A stretch of 12,732 bases of DNA. It comes from Bacillota bacterium (lineage in GTDB: Bacteria; Bacillota; Clostridia; Tissierellales; Sedimentibacteraceae). Both the position numbers and the translations under genes were made by a program. How positions within the stretch are numbered: position 1 is the first letter of the stretch; every line of letters begins with the position of its first letter. Positions 1-6,247 of the stretch are shown piece by piece. The notes beneath the pieces are model-generated. The model was not told the origin of the DNA. It worked only from the letters and a program-made list of their open reading frames with translations, and did no database searches. Location: NCBI GenBank assembly GCA_029239575.1, contig JARBUP010000056.1:1-12732 (forward strand). Reading direction: 5' to 3'.

Positions 1-66
1 AAATTGTACTACTTAAGAGAAAGAACTGGTAAAGCTGCTAAAGTTAAAGAATTAAGAAGTTATTAA
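1..66 (+). CDS. rplS: 50S ribosomal protein L19, C-terminal end (partial)
   Basis: This is an open frame from the first base to a TAA at 64-66 that gives only the last 21 residues, beginning KLYYLRERTGKAAK and ending ELRSY. The pattern KLYYLR-x-x-x-GKAA-K-x-KE is the characteristic C-terminus of bacterial L19, a protein of the 30S/50S interface. The 5' part lies outside the window. The gene is followed 4 nt later by a strong intrinsic terminator. The next gene, rbgA, is the usual neighbour of rplS in Firmicutes, which supports the call. The identification rests on a short peptide plus synteny, but both agree. Confidence 0.9.
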   Translation, partial: KLYYLRERTGKAAKVKELRSY

Positions 67-70
67 TAAT

Positions 71-99
71 AATTGAGGGCGAATGTCCTCAATTTTTTT
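71..99 (+). terminator. Intrinsic terminator of rplS
   Basis: An 8-bp perfect stem (AATTGAGG at 71-78 with CCTCAATT at 87-94) can be extended by a G-U and a C-G pair to leave a GAAT tetraloop (81-84). Seven T residues follow at 93-99. This is a textbook rho-independent terminator closing the ribosomal-protein transcript. Confidence 0.93.
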
Positions 100-180
100 C
101 ATTATTTATAAATTATTATATATTTTTAAAAATGGATAATAATAAGTAATATAAAATATAAGAAACAAATGAGGTATGAA

Positions 181-1035
181 ATGAATATAAATTGGTATCC
201 GGGACATATGAAAAAAACAAAAGACTTGCTTAGAGAAAACTTAAAGCTTGTCAATATAGTTATAGAGGTAATTGACGCTAGAATACCAAGAAGCAGCAAA
301 AACCCAGATTTAGATGATGTATTTAAAGATAAAAAAAGATTAATAGTGCTTAATAAATACGACTTAGCAGATCCACATATTAATAAAGAATGGGAAAATT
401 ATTATAGATCAAAAGGCTGGTCAGTTGTTTTATATAATTCAACTAACAATAAAGAATTAAAAAAATTAGAAGCAGCAATTGAAGAAGCTTCTCAAGAATT
501 TGTTGAAAGATACAAAAAAAGAGGAATATTAAATAGAACAATTAAAGCTATGATTGCTGGTATACCAAATGTAGGTAAATCAACATTAATTAATTCAATA
601 GCAAAAAAGAAAAGCACTAAAACTGGAAATATGCCTGGTATAACAAAATCAAAGCAATGGATTAGAATTACAGGTAATATAGACTTATTAGATACTCCTG
701 GTATTTTATGGCCAAAATTTACAAATGAAGAAGATGCACTTAACTTAGCATTTTCTGGAGCAATTAGAGATGAAGTTTTACAGTTAGAAGAAATTGCTTT
801 TAAATTTGTAGAGAGAATGAAAAATATGGGATTGGAAAATAAACTGCTTGAAAGATACGGCGTAGAAGCAGGAGAAGAAGTTATAGATACTTTGAATAAT
901 ATCGCTATTAAAAGAGCGTGTATATATAATAAAACAGAAATAGATTATTTAAAAGTTGCAAGATTAATTTTAAAAGATTTTAGAGATGGAAATCTTGGAA
1001 AAATATCTTTAGAAAAACCAAATAGCAATGAATAG
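181..1035 (+). CDS. rbgA: Ribosome biogenesis GTPase RbgA (YlqF)
   Basis: This 284-aa protein is a circularly permuted GTPase needed for late assembly of the 50S subunit in Firmicutes. The G motifs appear in permuted order: G4 N58-KYD, then the P-loop GIPNVGKS (127-134), the G2 threonine near T155 (MPGIT), and G3 DTPG (171-174). The N-terminus NWYPGHMKK is diagnostic of the YlqF/RbgA family, and a C-terminal helical domain of about 100 residues follows. I chose the ATG at 181. An in-frame ATG at 169 would overlap the GAGG ribosome binding site (171-174), which sits 6 nt before 181. It lies downstream of rplS and upstream of rnhB, the common Firmicutes order. I could not identify a convincing promoter in 100-168. 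The last three codons coincide with the first unit of a heptamer repeat array. Confidence 0.95.
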   Translation: MNINWYPGHMKKTKDLLRENLKLVNIVIEVIDARIPRSSKNPDLDDVFKDKKRLIVLNKYDLADPHINKEWENYYRSKGWSVVLYNSTNNKELKKLEAAIEEASQEFVERYKKRGILNRTIKAMIAGIPNVGKSTLINSIAKKKSTKTGNMPGITKSKQWIRITGNIDLLDTPGILWPKFTNEEDALNLAFSGAIRDEVLQLEEIAFKFVERMKNMGLENKLLERYGVEAGEEVIDTLNNIAIKRACIYNKTEIDYLKVARLILKDFRDGNLGKISLEKPNSNE

Positions 1036-1104
1036 TGAACGATGAAAAATGAACAGCTAACCTTAATTGTTCATTTTTCATCGTTCATGGTTCAATGTTC
1101 ACAG
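1029..1104. repeat. Heptamer repeat array that reverses orientation, forming a 20-bp perfect inverted repeat
   Basis: Four contiguous 7-nt units of form TGAANNN run from 1029 to 1056 (TGAATAG, TGAACGA, TGAAAAA, TGAACAG). After a 13-nt spacer, five contiguous units of the reverse-complement type TTCANNN run from 1070 to 1104 (TTCATTT, TTCATCG, TTCATGG, TTCAATG, TTCACAG). Positions 1036-1055 and 1068-1087 are perfect 20-base reverse complements with a 12-nt loop. The first unit contains the rbgA stop codon, and the last ends just before the rnhB ribosome binding site. No T-run follows, so this is not a standard terminator, although a hairpin could still affect mRNA processing between the two genes. 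Confidence 0.8.
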
Positions 1105-1120
1105 ATACAGGAGGCATAGG

Positions 1121-1753
1121 ATGCTTAAAATTGAACAGGAACTTTGGGACAAGGGTTATAATTACATCGCTTGTATTGATGAAGTAGGAAGAGGATGTTT
1201 AGCAGGAAGTGTAGTTGCATGTGCTATAATTATGCCCAGAAATTTATTAATAGATGGTGTTAATGACTCTAAAAAGCTAACACCTAAAAAAAGAGATTAT
1301 TTATATGATGTTATAAAAAATTCTGCTATAGCTATTGGCATTGGAGAAATGAACTGTAGCATAGTTGATGAAGTAAATATAAAAAATGCAACAAAACTTG
1401 CTATGAAAAAAGCAATAGAAAACTTATTAGATAAAAATGGAAATAAAATTATACCTGATCATTTATTAATTGATGCTGAAAAATTAGATTTACCCATACC
1501 ACAATTAAATATAATTAAAGGTGATGAAAAATGCCATGGTATAGCAGCAGCATCCATTATTGCTAAAGTTTATAGGGATAGACAAATGGAAGAATTAGAT
1601 AAAAAATATCCACAATATAAATTTGCCAAAAACAAAGGTTATGGAACTAAAGATCATGTACAGGCATTACTTTCTTTCGGTCCTATTGAAATACATAGAA
1701 AAACATTTCTTAAAAAAATATTTGATAAAAATGAGCAGTTAGAAATTGTATAA
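1121..1753 (+). CDS. rnhB: Ribonuclease HII
   Basis: This 210-aa enzyme cleaves the RNA strand of RNA-DNA hybrids and starts ribonucleotide excision repair in the cytoplasm. The signature IDEVGRG (D20, E21) gives two of the acidic metal ligands. The downstream motifs VNDSKKLTPKKR, LLIDAEKL and the KCHGIAAASIIAKVYRDR segment (third and fourth acidic residues) are all present in order. The ATG at 1121 is chosen because AGGAGG (1109-1114) lies 6 nt before it. A longer reading from 1067 would translate the repeat array into non-homologous sequence. The length is typical for the family. It is probably co-transcribed with rbgA across the inverted heptamer repeat, since no promoter is evident between them, and it is closed by its own terminator. 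Confidence 0.95.
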   Translation: MLKIEQELWDKGYNYIACIDEVGRGCLAGSVVACAIIMPRNLLIDGVNDSKKLTPKKRDYLYDVIKNSAIAIGIGEMNCSIVDEVNIKNATKLAMKKAIENLLDKNGNKIIPDHLLIDAEKLDLPIPQLNIIKGDEKCHGIAAASIIAKVYRDRQMEELDKKYPQYKFAKNKGYGTKDHVQALLSFGPIEIHRKTFLKKIFDKNEQLEIV

Positions 1754-1763
1754 ATAATATTAT

Positions 1764-1785
1764 GCAGTTATGACTGCTTTTTTTT
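1764..1785 (+). terminator. Intrinsic terminator of rnhB
   Basis: A short 5-bp stem GCAGT/ACTGC (1764-1768 with 1773-1777) closes a TATG loop and is followed immediately by eight T residues (1778-1785). It lies 10 nt after the rnhB stop codon, so it marks the end of the rbgA-rnhB transcript. Confidence 0.8.
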
Positions 1786-2110
1786 GCTTTTATCTTTGTT
1801 TTAAAAGTAACAATAATTATAATATTCTTCAATTATACATAATAAAAAACAAGTAATAATATAACTAAATTGTATAATAAACTGTATTACTATGAAAATA
1901 GTTTCACTGCTAAGAAAAATAATTCAAAAAATATATTAATTTTTGAAATTATTAAAATTTACTTTTTAGATTTATTTATAGTACATTGATATACCAATGT
2001 AAAAAATATTAACAGGTGTTTACATATATTTATGTAATTGGTATGTTTATTGCTTAACAATAAGATATTAAATTTATCAATATAAAGAGGTTTTTATGGA
2101 TGGATAGAAT
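1786..2110. other. Gene-poor AT-rich stretch upstream of the permease operon
   Basis: I see no convincing coding region here on either strand. It contains an AT-rich imperfect hairpin (about 1918-1953, 13 bp with one bulge, arms around TTCAAAAA/TTTTTGAA) and a cluster of interleaved palindromes at 1982-2044, described separately. A GAGG-preceded ATG at 2096 opens a frame of only three codons and is not considered a gene. Confidence 0.6.
1982..2044 (+). promoter_or_regulatory. Cluster of interleaved inverted repeats with a GlnR/TnrA-like box (candidate control region)
   Basis: Three inverted repeats are packed into 63 bases: TACATTG/CAATGTA (1982-1988 with 1995-2001), ATACCAAT/ATTGGTAT (1991-1998 with 2037-2044), and TACATA/TATGTA (2021-2026 with 2031-2036). 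They share bases, so they could form alternative structures or serve as operators. Positions 1998-2014 also fit the GlnR/TnrA operator pattern TGTNA-N7-TNACA exactly. That pattern occurs by chance fairly easily in AT-rich DNA, and the site is about 100 nt upstream of the best promoter candidate. Function is inferred only. Confidence 0.3.
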
Positions 2111-2138
2111 TTGTTAATAAATAATGATGAAATATAAT
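2111..2138 (+). promoter_or_regulatory. Sigma-A-type promoter for the small-membrane-protein/permease operon
   Basis: The -35 candidate is TTGTTA (2111-2116, 4 of 6 consensus), followed by a 16-nt spacer and a perfect -10 TATAAT (2133-2138). A second TATAAT occurs at 2146-2151. Transcription would start about 25 nt before the first gene of the operon. In such AT-rich DNA a perfect -10 hexamer alone is weak evidence. Confidence 0.5.
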
Positions 2139-2169
2139 ATTAAAATATAATATGATATAGGAGGTTCTA

Positions 2170-2439
2170 ATGAACAAAATCAATAAAATGTATTTTCAAG
2201 ATTGTTTTGTAATAATATTTTTTACAACAATACTATTGGCTCTTTTAATATATATTTTAAAAATAGTTGCAGGTATAGCTCCAAACAATATTTCAGGAAT
2301 ATTCATTGTCGGAACTGGAATTATTGCTTTTTTGTTTGTCATTGCATCAGCAACAGCAGTAATTTCCCATTTAAAGAAAAATAAAATTCAGTTGTATGAA
2401 GAAGAGATATATTATATTGCACTTGCTAAAAAAGATTAA
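2170..2439 (+). CDS. Small two-TM membrane protein of unknown function (89 aa), first gene of the permease operon
   Basis: I do not recognise a family. The ATG is preceded by a perfect AGGAGG (2159-2164) with 5-nt spacing, which makes translation credible. The protein has two hydrophobic segments (about residues 12-34 and 43-67) separated by a short polar turn with APNN. A basic patch (HLKKNK) and an acidic/aromatic tail (QLYEEEIYYIA) follow. It has no signal-peptidase site, cysteine motif or catalytic motif. The next gene starts 28 nt later and encodes another protein of nearly the same size and layout, then come a 35-aa TM peptide and an APC permease. Operon position suggests an accessory or regulatory subunit of that transporter, which is an inference. 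Confidence 0.72.
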   Translation: MNKINKMYFQDCFVIIFFTTILLALLIYILKIVAGIAPNNISGIFIVGTGIIAFLFVIASATAVISHLKKNKIQLYEEEIYYIALAKKD

Positions 2440-2467
2440 AAAATATTTTATAAAAGAAGGTTATAGT

Positions 2468-2740
2468 ATGGCTAAAGATTCAAAAACAAAAAATATCATA
2501 AATAAAAAAAATAATATATTTGTTGAAATATTTGACACATTTTTTATCTTAATAATATGTTTTGCAACACTTTTAAGCGCAATGGTCATGAAAGGTACTA
2601 CAAGTGGAGAAATAAATTATTCATTAAATATTACAACATTTATAATAACTATTTCATTTATAATATTGTATTTATCTTTTATGCTTTTTCAATCGGAAAA
2701 AGGACTTAAAGAAACAATAAGAAAGCGTTACGACAAATAA
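2468..2740 (+). CDS. Small two-TM membrane protein of unknown function (90 aa), second gene of the permease operon
   Basis: No family is recognised. The start at 2468 (MAKDSK...) is chosen because AAGAAGG (2454-2460) lies 7 nt upstream. An in-frame ATG at 2396 lies inside the preceding gene and lacks a ribosome binding site. A lysine/asparagine-rich N-terminus (residues 1-16) is followed by two hydrophobic segments (about 20-42 and 52-74) linked by a short loop MKGTTSGEIN, then a basic tail (KETIRKRYDK). The charge pattern fits both ends in the cytoplasm. Size and two-helix layout resemble the preceding 89-aa protein, so the two might be diverged duplicates or partners, but I see no clear residue-level similarity. 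The next gene follows after 13 nt. Confidence 0.72.
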   Translation: MAKDSKTKNIINKKNNIFVEIFDTFFILIICFATLLSAMVMKGTTSGEINYSLNITTFIITISFIILYLSFMLFQSEKGLKETIRKRYDK

Positions 2741-2753
2741 ATAGAGGTGAATT

Positions 2754-2861
2754 ATGAATTTTATAAAATTAATGAATTATGGTGCTTGGGTTTTATGTAT
2801 TATTATAATTTCAATATTAGCTATTGATTTTATTAAAGTAGAAAAAGGAAATAAAAATTAG
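2754..2861 (+). CDS. Micro-membrane protein, 35 aa, single TM helix, upstream of the APC permease
   Basis: A 35-codon frame runs from ATG 2754 to TAG 2859-2861, with an excellent ribosome binding site AGAGGTGA (2743-2750) 3 nt before the ATG. It begins MNFIKLMNYGAWVL, has one hydrophobic helix (about residues 9-27, rich in isoleucine) and ends in a charged tail (KVEKGNKN). It sits 13 nt after one small membrane-protein gene and 22 nt before the permease gene. This tight packing between good ribosome binding sites argues that it is translated. Tiny one-helix partners of membrane transporters are known (for example MetS with the NSS transporter MetP, or KdpF with Kdp), so an accessory transporter subunit is plausible. 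The specific role is inferred, and I do not recognise a family. Confidence 0.65.
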   Translation: MNFIKLMNYGAWVLCIIIISILAIDFIKVEKGNKN

Positions 2862-2883
2862 TTTACAAGCGAGGTAATTACAA

Positions 2884-4266
2884 TTGGAAAAAGAGAAAGA
2901 TAAAGAGAAAGAGTCTCATTTCTCGAAAGTGCTTGGTCCTATGCATATATGGGCTTTAGGAGTTGGAATTGTTTTAGTAGGACAATTCATGGGGTGGAAT
3001 TTTACAATATCTAAAGGTGGTTCCATCGGTTCCATAATGGCATGTTGGATAATAGGTATAATGTACATATGTTTAATTATGATAAATACTGAAATGGGTT
3101 CTGTAATTCCAGAAGCAGGCGGGCAGTATGCTATGGCAAAATATTTTCTTGGACCTTTAGCTGCTTTTAATATGGGACTGATGCTTGTTTTTGAATATGT
3201 AATGTTAGAAGCTGCTGATGCATTGGTTGTAGGAGAGCTTTTAAAAACATTGCATCCAGATATTGATCCTCTACCATATATAATATTAAGTTTATTATTA
3301 CTTACTTACATGAATTACAAAGGTGTACATTCAACATTAAATCTTAATATAGTTTTAACAGGAGTCTCATTTTTAACTATAATAGTATTGTTTTTTAGTA
3401 CTAAATTTTATTCGCCTGAAAATAGTTTGTTAAATTTATCAAAATTAACTAATGGTCTTCCATATGGTTGGATAGGAATAATAGGTGCCCTTCAATTTGG
3501 ATGTTGGTTTTATTTAGGTATTGAAGGAACTACCCTTGCAGCAGAAGAATGTCGTTCAAAAGGAAGATCATTGCCATTAGGTGCTATAGCAGGTATTATA
3601 ACACTAATAATAGGAGCTACAATTACTTGGTATGTTAGTTCTGGATTAGTAGAAGCTAATACTTTGTCTAAATCTGTATATCCACTCTATGATGCATCTA
3701 TTGCAACTAAAATACCAGTTGTAATTAAACTTTTATTTATAGGTACTTTGCTTTCTTGTTTAGCAAGTGCTAATGGCTGTATTGCTGATGCTAGCAGGGC
3801 TTGGTATTCAATGGCAAATGATACATTAATACCTGAATCGTTTGCAAAATTACATCCAAAATATAAAACACCATATAGAGCAATTTTATTTCTGATGCCA
3901 ATATCTTTAGCTTTTGGTTTTACTGGATTATTAGATCAAGTAATAACATTTTCTATTCTTTCTGCGCTTTTAGCATATATAATGACTGGATATATGATGT
4001 TTAAGTTTAGAAAAATGTATCCAATTGGTTCTATTAAAAGAGGTTATGTTGCACCATGGCATCCATTGCCCTCTATAATTGTGCTTGTACTAGTATTTGT
4101 TACATTAATTGGAATGTATTTTGGTTATTTTATTAATATCGTGTCCGGTCTTATTTTTTATTTATTAGCATCCATATGGTTTGTAATGCATAGATCAAAA
4201 TTTTTAAATTACAAATCATTTATTTCCATAAAAAATTCAAATTGGCCAAGACCAAAAGGATATTAA
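2884..4266 (+). CDS. APC-superfamily amino acid/amine permease (ethanolamine-permease-like)
   Basis: This 460-aa integral membrane transporter has about 12 predicted TM helices, the first after a charged cytoplasmic N-terminus (MEKEKDKEKE). APC hallmarks are the helix-1 region ALGVGIVLVGQFMGWN (24-39), EAGGQYAMAKYFLGP (77-91), EGTTLAAEECRSKGRSLPLG (214-233), and SRAWYSMANDTLIPESFAKLHPKYKTP (304-330). The GWN in helix 1, the E-x-GG and the EGTTLAAEE segments recall the ethanolamine permease branch, but the substrate cannot be read from sequence. The start is a TTG at 2884 with GAGG (2871-2874) 9 nt upstream. The first in-frame ATG (residue 20) would remove the N-terminal tail but no helix. It is the last gene of an operon with three small membrane-protein genes and is followed by a terminator. 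Proton- or sodium-coupled uptake is the family norm. Confidence 0.88.
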   Translation: MEKEKDKEKESHFSKVLGPMHIWALGVGIVLVGQFMGWNFTISKGGSIGSIMACWIIGIMYICLIMINTEMGSVIPEAGGQYAMAKYFLGPLAAFNMGLMLVFEYVMLEAADALVVGELLKTLHPDIDPLPYIILSLLLLTYMNYKGVHSTLNLNIVLTGVSFLTIIVLFFSTKFYSPENSLLNLSKLTNGLPYGWIGIIGALQFGCWFYLGIEGTTLAAEECRSKGRSLPLGAIAGIITLIIGATITWYVSSGLVEANTLSKSVYPLYDASIATKIPVVIKLLFIGTLLSCLASANGCIADASRAWYSMANDTLIPESFAKLHPKYKTPYRAILFLMPISLAFGFTGLLDQVITFSILSALLAYIMTGYMMFKFRKMYPIGSIKRGYVAPWHPLPSIIVLVLVFVTLIGMYFGYFINIVSGLIFYLLASIWFVMHRSKFLNYKSFISIKNSNWPRPKGY

Positions 4267-4278
4267 ATTTTAATTACG

Positions 4279-4308
4279 CCCTCAATAATAATTGCGGGTA
4301 TTTTTTTT
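4279..4308 (+). terminator. Intrinsic terminator of the permease operon
   Basis: The stem is CCC (4279-4281) with GGG (4296-4298), one T/C mismatch, then CAAT/ATTG with an AATA loop. Eight T residues follow from 4301 to 4308 after a TA. The stem is imperfect, but its position 12 nt after the permease stop and the long T-run make termination likely. Confidence 0.7.
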
Positions 4309-4309
4309 G

Positions 4310-4338
4310 TGTACAATTTTTAAATAAAAGTTTATAAT
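4310..4338 (+). promoter_or_regulatory. Candidate promoter for the M18 aminopeptidase gene
   Basis: TGTACA (4310-4315, 4 of 6 to the -35 consensus) is separated by 17 nt from a perfect TATAAT (4333-4338). Further TATAAT hexamers occur at 4344-4349 and 4352-4357, so the exact start site is uncertain. The preceding terminator supports a separate transcription unit here. Confidence 0.45.
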
Positions 4339-4378
4339 TAGTATATAATGTTATAATATTATTTTAGTTGGAGGAAAT

Positions 4379-5707
4379 ATGTATAATCAATTTACAAAAG
4401 AACTTTTAAAATTTATTGAACATTGTCCCAGTAGTTTCCATGCGATTAATTCAATAGAAAAAGAATTAATTGAAAATGGCTTTAAAAGTTTATCTGAAAA
4501 TAAAAAGTGGATACTACAAACAGGCAAAAAATATTATGTAACAAGAAACCAATCATCAATAATAGCATTTAAAATAGGCAACAATTTAGATGATTTTAAT
4601 TTTAATATAATTGCATCACATAGCGATTCACCAACATTTAAAATCAAAGAAAATTATAAATTAAATGTTGACAAAAAATATGTAAAATTAAATACAGAGA
4701 AATATGGTGGCATGATTTTTTCTTCTTGGATGGATCGTCCCTTATCTGTTGCAGGAAGAGTTATAATTAAAACTGAAAATAGTATTGAAACAAAATTAGT
4801 TAATGTAGATAAAGATTTAGTTCTAATTCCTAATGTAGCAATACATATGAATAAAGAAATAAACACAGGCATGAAATATAATGAACAAGTAGATTTAATT
4901 CCTTTATTTGGAACTTATGAAAAAAATGAAAATGAAGAAGACAATTTCTTAGAATTAATTGCAAAATTAGCTAAAACTAAAAAAGAAAATATATTAAGCC
5001 ATGATTTATTTTTGTATAATCGCATGAAGCCATCTGTATGGGGAAGCAATGGAGAATTTATATCTTCTCCTAAATTAGATGATTTACAGTGCGCATTTAC
5101 ATCATTAAAAGCTTTTTTATCAGGTTCAAATACAAAATCCATAAATTTATTCTGCTGTTTTGATAATGAAGAAGTTGGAAGCGGAACTAAACAAGGAGCT
5201 GCATCCACATTTTTAAAACACACTTTAGAGAGACTTAGTGAGAATTTAGGAAAAACTAAAGAAGAATACCTCTGTGCTCTTTCTACATCATTTATGCTTT
5301 CAGCTGACAATGCCCATGCTGTACACCCAAATCATCCTGAATTGAGTGACCCTACTAATAAAGTTTATATGAACGAAGGTGTTGTTATAAAATATAACGC
5401 TAATCAAAAATATACAACTGATGGAGTGAGTTCATCTTTAGTAAAACATTATTGTAATGCAGGAAAAATCCCATATCAGTCGTATATAAACCGTTCTGAT
5501 ATTGCAGGTGGAAGTACCTTAGGGAATATAGCATCATCTCAAGTTAGCATTAAAATGGCTGATATAGGAATAGCTCAGTTAGCAATGCATTCCTCCTATG
5601 AAACAGCAGGAAATAAAGACACATATTATATGTTCAAATTAATGGAAGAATTTTATAATTCACATATTGAAGAAACTGATGGTGGAACTTTTACAATAAG
5701 TAAGTAA
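4379..5707 (+). CDS. apeB: M18 family metalloaminopeptidase
   Basis: This 442-aa cytoplasmic dizinc aminopeptidase releases N-terminal residues (acidic or hydrophobic depending on subfamily) from peptides. All expected metal and catalytic motifs are visible: ASHSDSP with H81, SPKLDDL with D234, FDNEEVGSG with the E264/E265 pair, LSADNAHAVHPNHPE with D310, and a C-terminal histidine H404 in AMHSSYE. DIAGGSTLGNIASS (374-387) is another family signature. The N-terminal CPSSFHA segment is also typical. The length matches bacterial M18 enzymes. The start has GGAGG at 4370-4374, 4 nt before the ATG. The gene stands alone between the permease operon and yraN. Its proximity to an amino-acid-type permease suggests peptide or amino acid salvage, an inference from context. 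The symbol follows common bacterial M18 usage. Confidence 0.93.
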   Translation: MYNQFTKELLKFIEHCPSSFHAINSIEKELIENGFKSLSENKKWILQTGKKYYVTRNQSSIIAFKIGNNLDDFNFNIIASHSDSPTFKIKENYKLNVDKKYVKLNTEKYGGMIFSSWMDRPLSVAGRVIIKTENSIETKLVNVDKDLVLIPNVAIHMNKEINTGMKYNEQVDLIPLFGTYEKNENEEDNFLELIAKLAKTKKENILSHDLFLYNRMKPSVWGSNGEFISSPKLDDLQCAFTSLKAFLSGSNTKSINLFCCFDNEEVGSGTKQGAASTFLKHTLERLSENLGKTKEEYLCALSTSFMLSADNAHAVHPNHPELSDPTNKVYMNEGVVIKYNANQKYTTDGVSSSLVKHYCNAGKIPYQSYINRSDIAGGSTLGNIASSQVSIKMADIGIAQLAMHSSYETAGNKDTYYMFKLMEEFYNSHIEETDGGTFTISK

Positions 5708-5795
5708 TTATTTTTTTTATATTTTGTTCAATTAAACTTTTTTGGCTTAAAGTTTATAAAAGTTATTTTTCTTTTAAAGGAAGATTCGGTGAAAT

Positions 5796-6146
5796 ATGTA
5801 CAAAGAAAATAAAGGATATGAATATGAAGAATTAGCTAAAAAATATTTACTTAAACATAATTATAAAATATTAAATCAAAATTTTACAAGCAAATTTGGG
5901 GAAATAGACATAATTGCTGAAAAAAATGGAATAATTTCTTTTATTGAAGTAAAAGGAAAAATAAACACAGATCATGGTTTACCAAGGGAATCGGTTACAT
6001 TAAACAAACAAAAGAAAATTATTCAAGCTGCAAAATATTATATTTTAAAACAAAAGAATATTGATTTAATATGCCGGTTTGATGTCATAGAAATAATATT
6101 AAAAGACAAACAAATAAATTATATAGAAAATGCATTTTGGTTGTAA
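5796..6146 (+). CDS. YraN/UPF0102 family nuclease-like protein
   Basis: This 116-aa protein belongs to the small UPF0102 (YraN) family, which has a restriction-endonuclease-like fold similar to Holliday-junction resolvases. The biological role is unsettled. Visible signatures are N-terminal G7-YEYEELAKKYL, GEIDIIA (35-41) with E36 and D38, FIEVKGK (49-55) giving the E-x-K core (E51, K53), KQKKIIQAAKYYI, and RFDVIEI. Together these match the D-(E)xK nuclease arrangement. The start ATG has GGTGA at 5788-5792 and AAGGAAG slightly further upstream. In many Firmicutes yraN lies close to rnhB. Here about 4 kb containing the permease operon and the peptidase gene intervene. I saw no convincing promoter or terminator in the 88-nt gap before it. 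Confidence 0.9.
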   Translation: MYKENKGYEYEELAKKYLLKHNYKILNQNFTSKFGEIDIIAEKNGIISFIEVKGKINTDHGLPRESVTLNKQKKIIQAAKYYILKQKNIDLICRFDVIEIILKDKQINYIENAFWL

Positions 6147-6152
6147 TAATCA

Positions 6153-6181
6153 TTGAAATTAATTTTTATGTATGATATGCT
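6153..6181 (+). promoter_or_regulatory. Candidate sigma-A promoter for mtaB
   Basis: TTGAAA (6153-6158, 5 of 6 to consensus) is separated by 17 nt from TATGCT (6176-6181, 4 of 6). Transcription would begin near 6188, producing a leader of roughly 100 nt that contains the GC-rich hairpin before the GTG start of mtaB. Confidence 0.5.
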
Positions 6182-6197
6182 TATTGAAATATAACAA

Positions 6198-6247
6198 GGT
6201 TCCCGGGACCCAACAGCAATCTCTGATTGCATTGTTGGGTGGGGTTC
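6198..6247 (+). promoter_or_regulatory. GC-rich structured leader hairpin upstream of mtaB
   Basis: In otherwise very AT-rich DNA, ACCCAACA (6208-6215) and GCAATC (6216-6221) pair with TGTTGGGT (6233-6240) and GATTGC (6225-6230). This gives 14 bp with a TCT loop and a 2-nt AT bulge. The flanks hold a palindrome TCCCGGGA (6201-6208) and GGGG (6241-6244), which could pair with CCC (6202-6204) to extend the stem. No T-run follows on either strand, so it is not a simple terminator. It begins about 20 nt after the predicted transcription start and ends about 45 nt before the start codon. I do not recognise it as a known riboswitch or T-box. Confidence 0.55.

Noticed and set aside
1918..1953. AT-only hairpin as a functional element or second terminator
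   Set aside because: It has just one G-C pair in 13 bp and no clear T-run. Such structures are expected by chance at this base composition.
2084..2107. Three-codon open frame (M-D-G) after AAAGAGG, as a possible upstream leader peptide
   Set aside because: It is too short to be meaningful and lies upstream of the best promoter candidate, so it is probably chance.
2202..2384. Alternative + frame of 60 codons inside the first small membrane-protein gene
   Set aside because: The overlapping 89-aa frame has a perfect AGGAGG and a coherent two-helix pattern, whereas this frame has no ribosome binding site.
4654..5310. Two minus-strand open frames (72 and 131 codons) inside the M18 peptidase gene
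   Set aside because: They lie antisense to a clearly conserved gene, have no ribosome binding site or recognisable motif, and arise from AT-rich codon use on the + strand.
5734..5755. Hairpin AAACTTT/AAAGTTT after the M18 peptidase gene as a terminator
   Set aside because: The stem has a single G-C pair and there is no T-run directly after it, so it is too weak to call.
6198..6247. mtaB leader as a T-box riboswitch, because of TGGGTGGGG
   Set aside because: The T-box core AGGGTGG-N-ACCGCG is not present, there is no terminator stem with a T-run, and the gene is not an aminoacyl-tRNA synthetase or amino acid gene.
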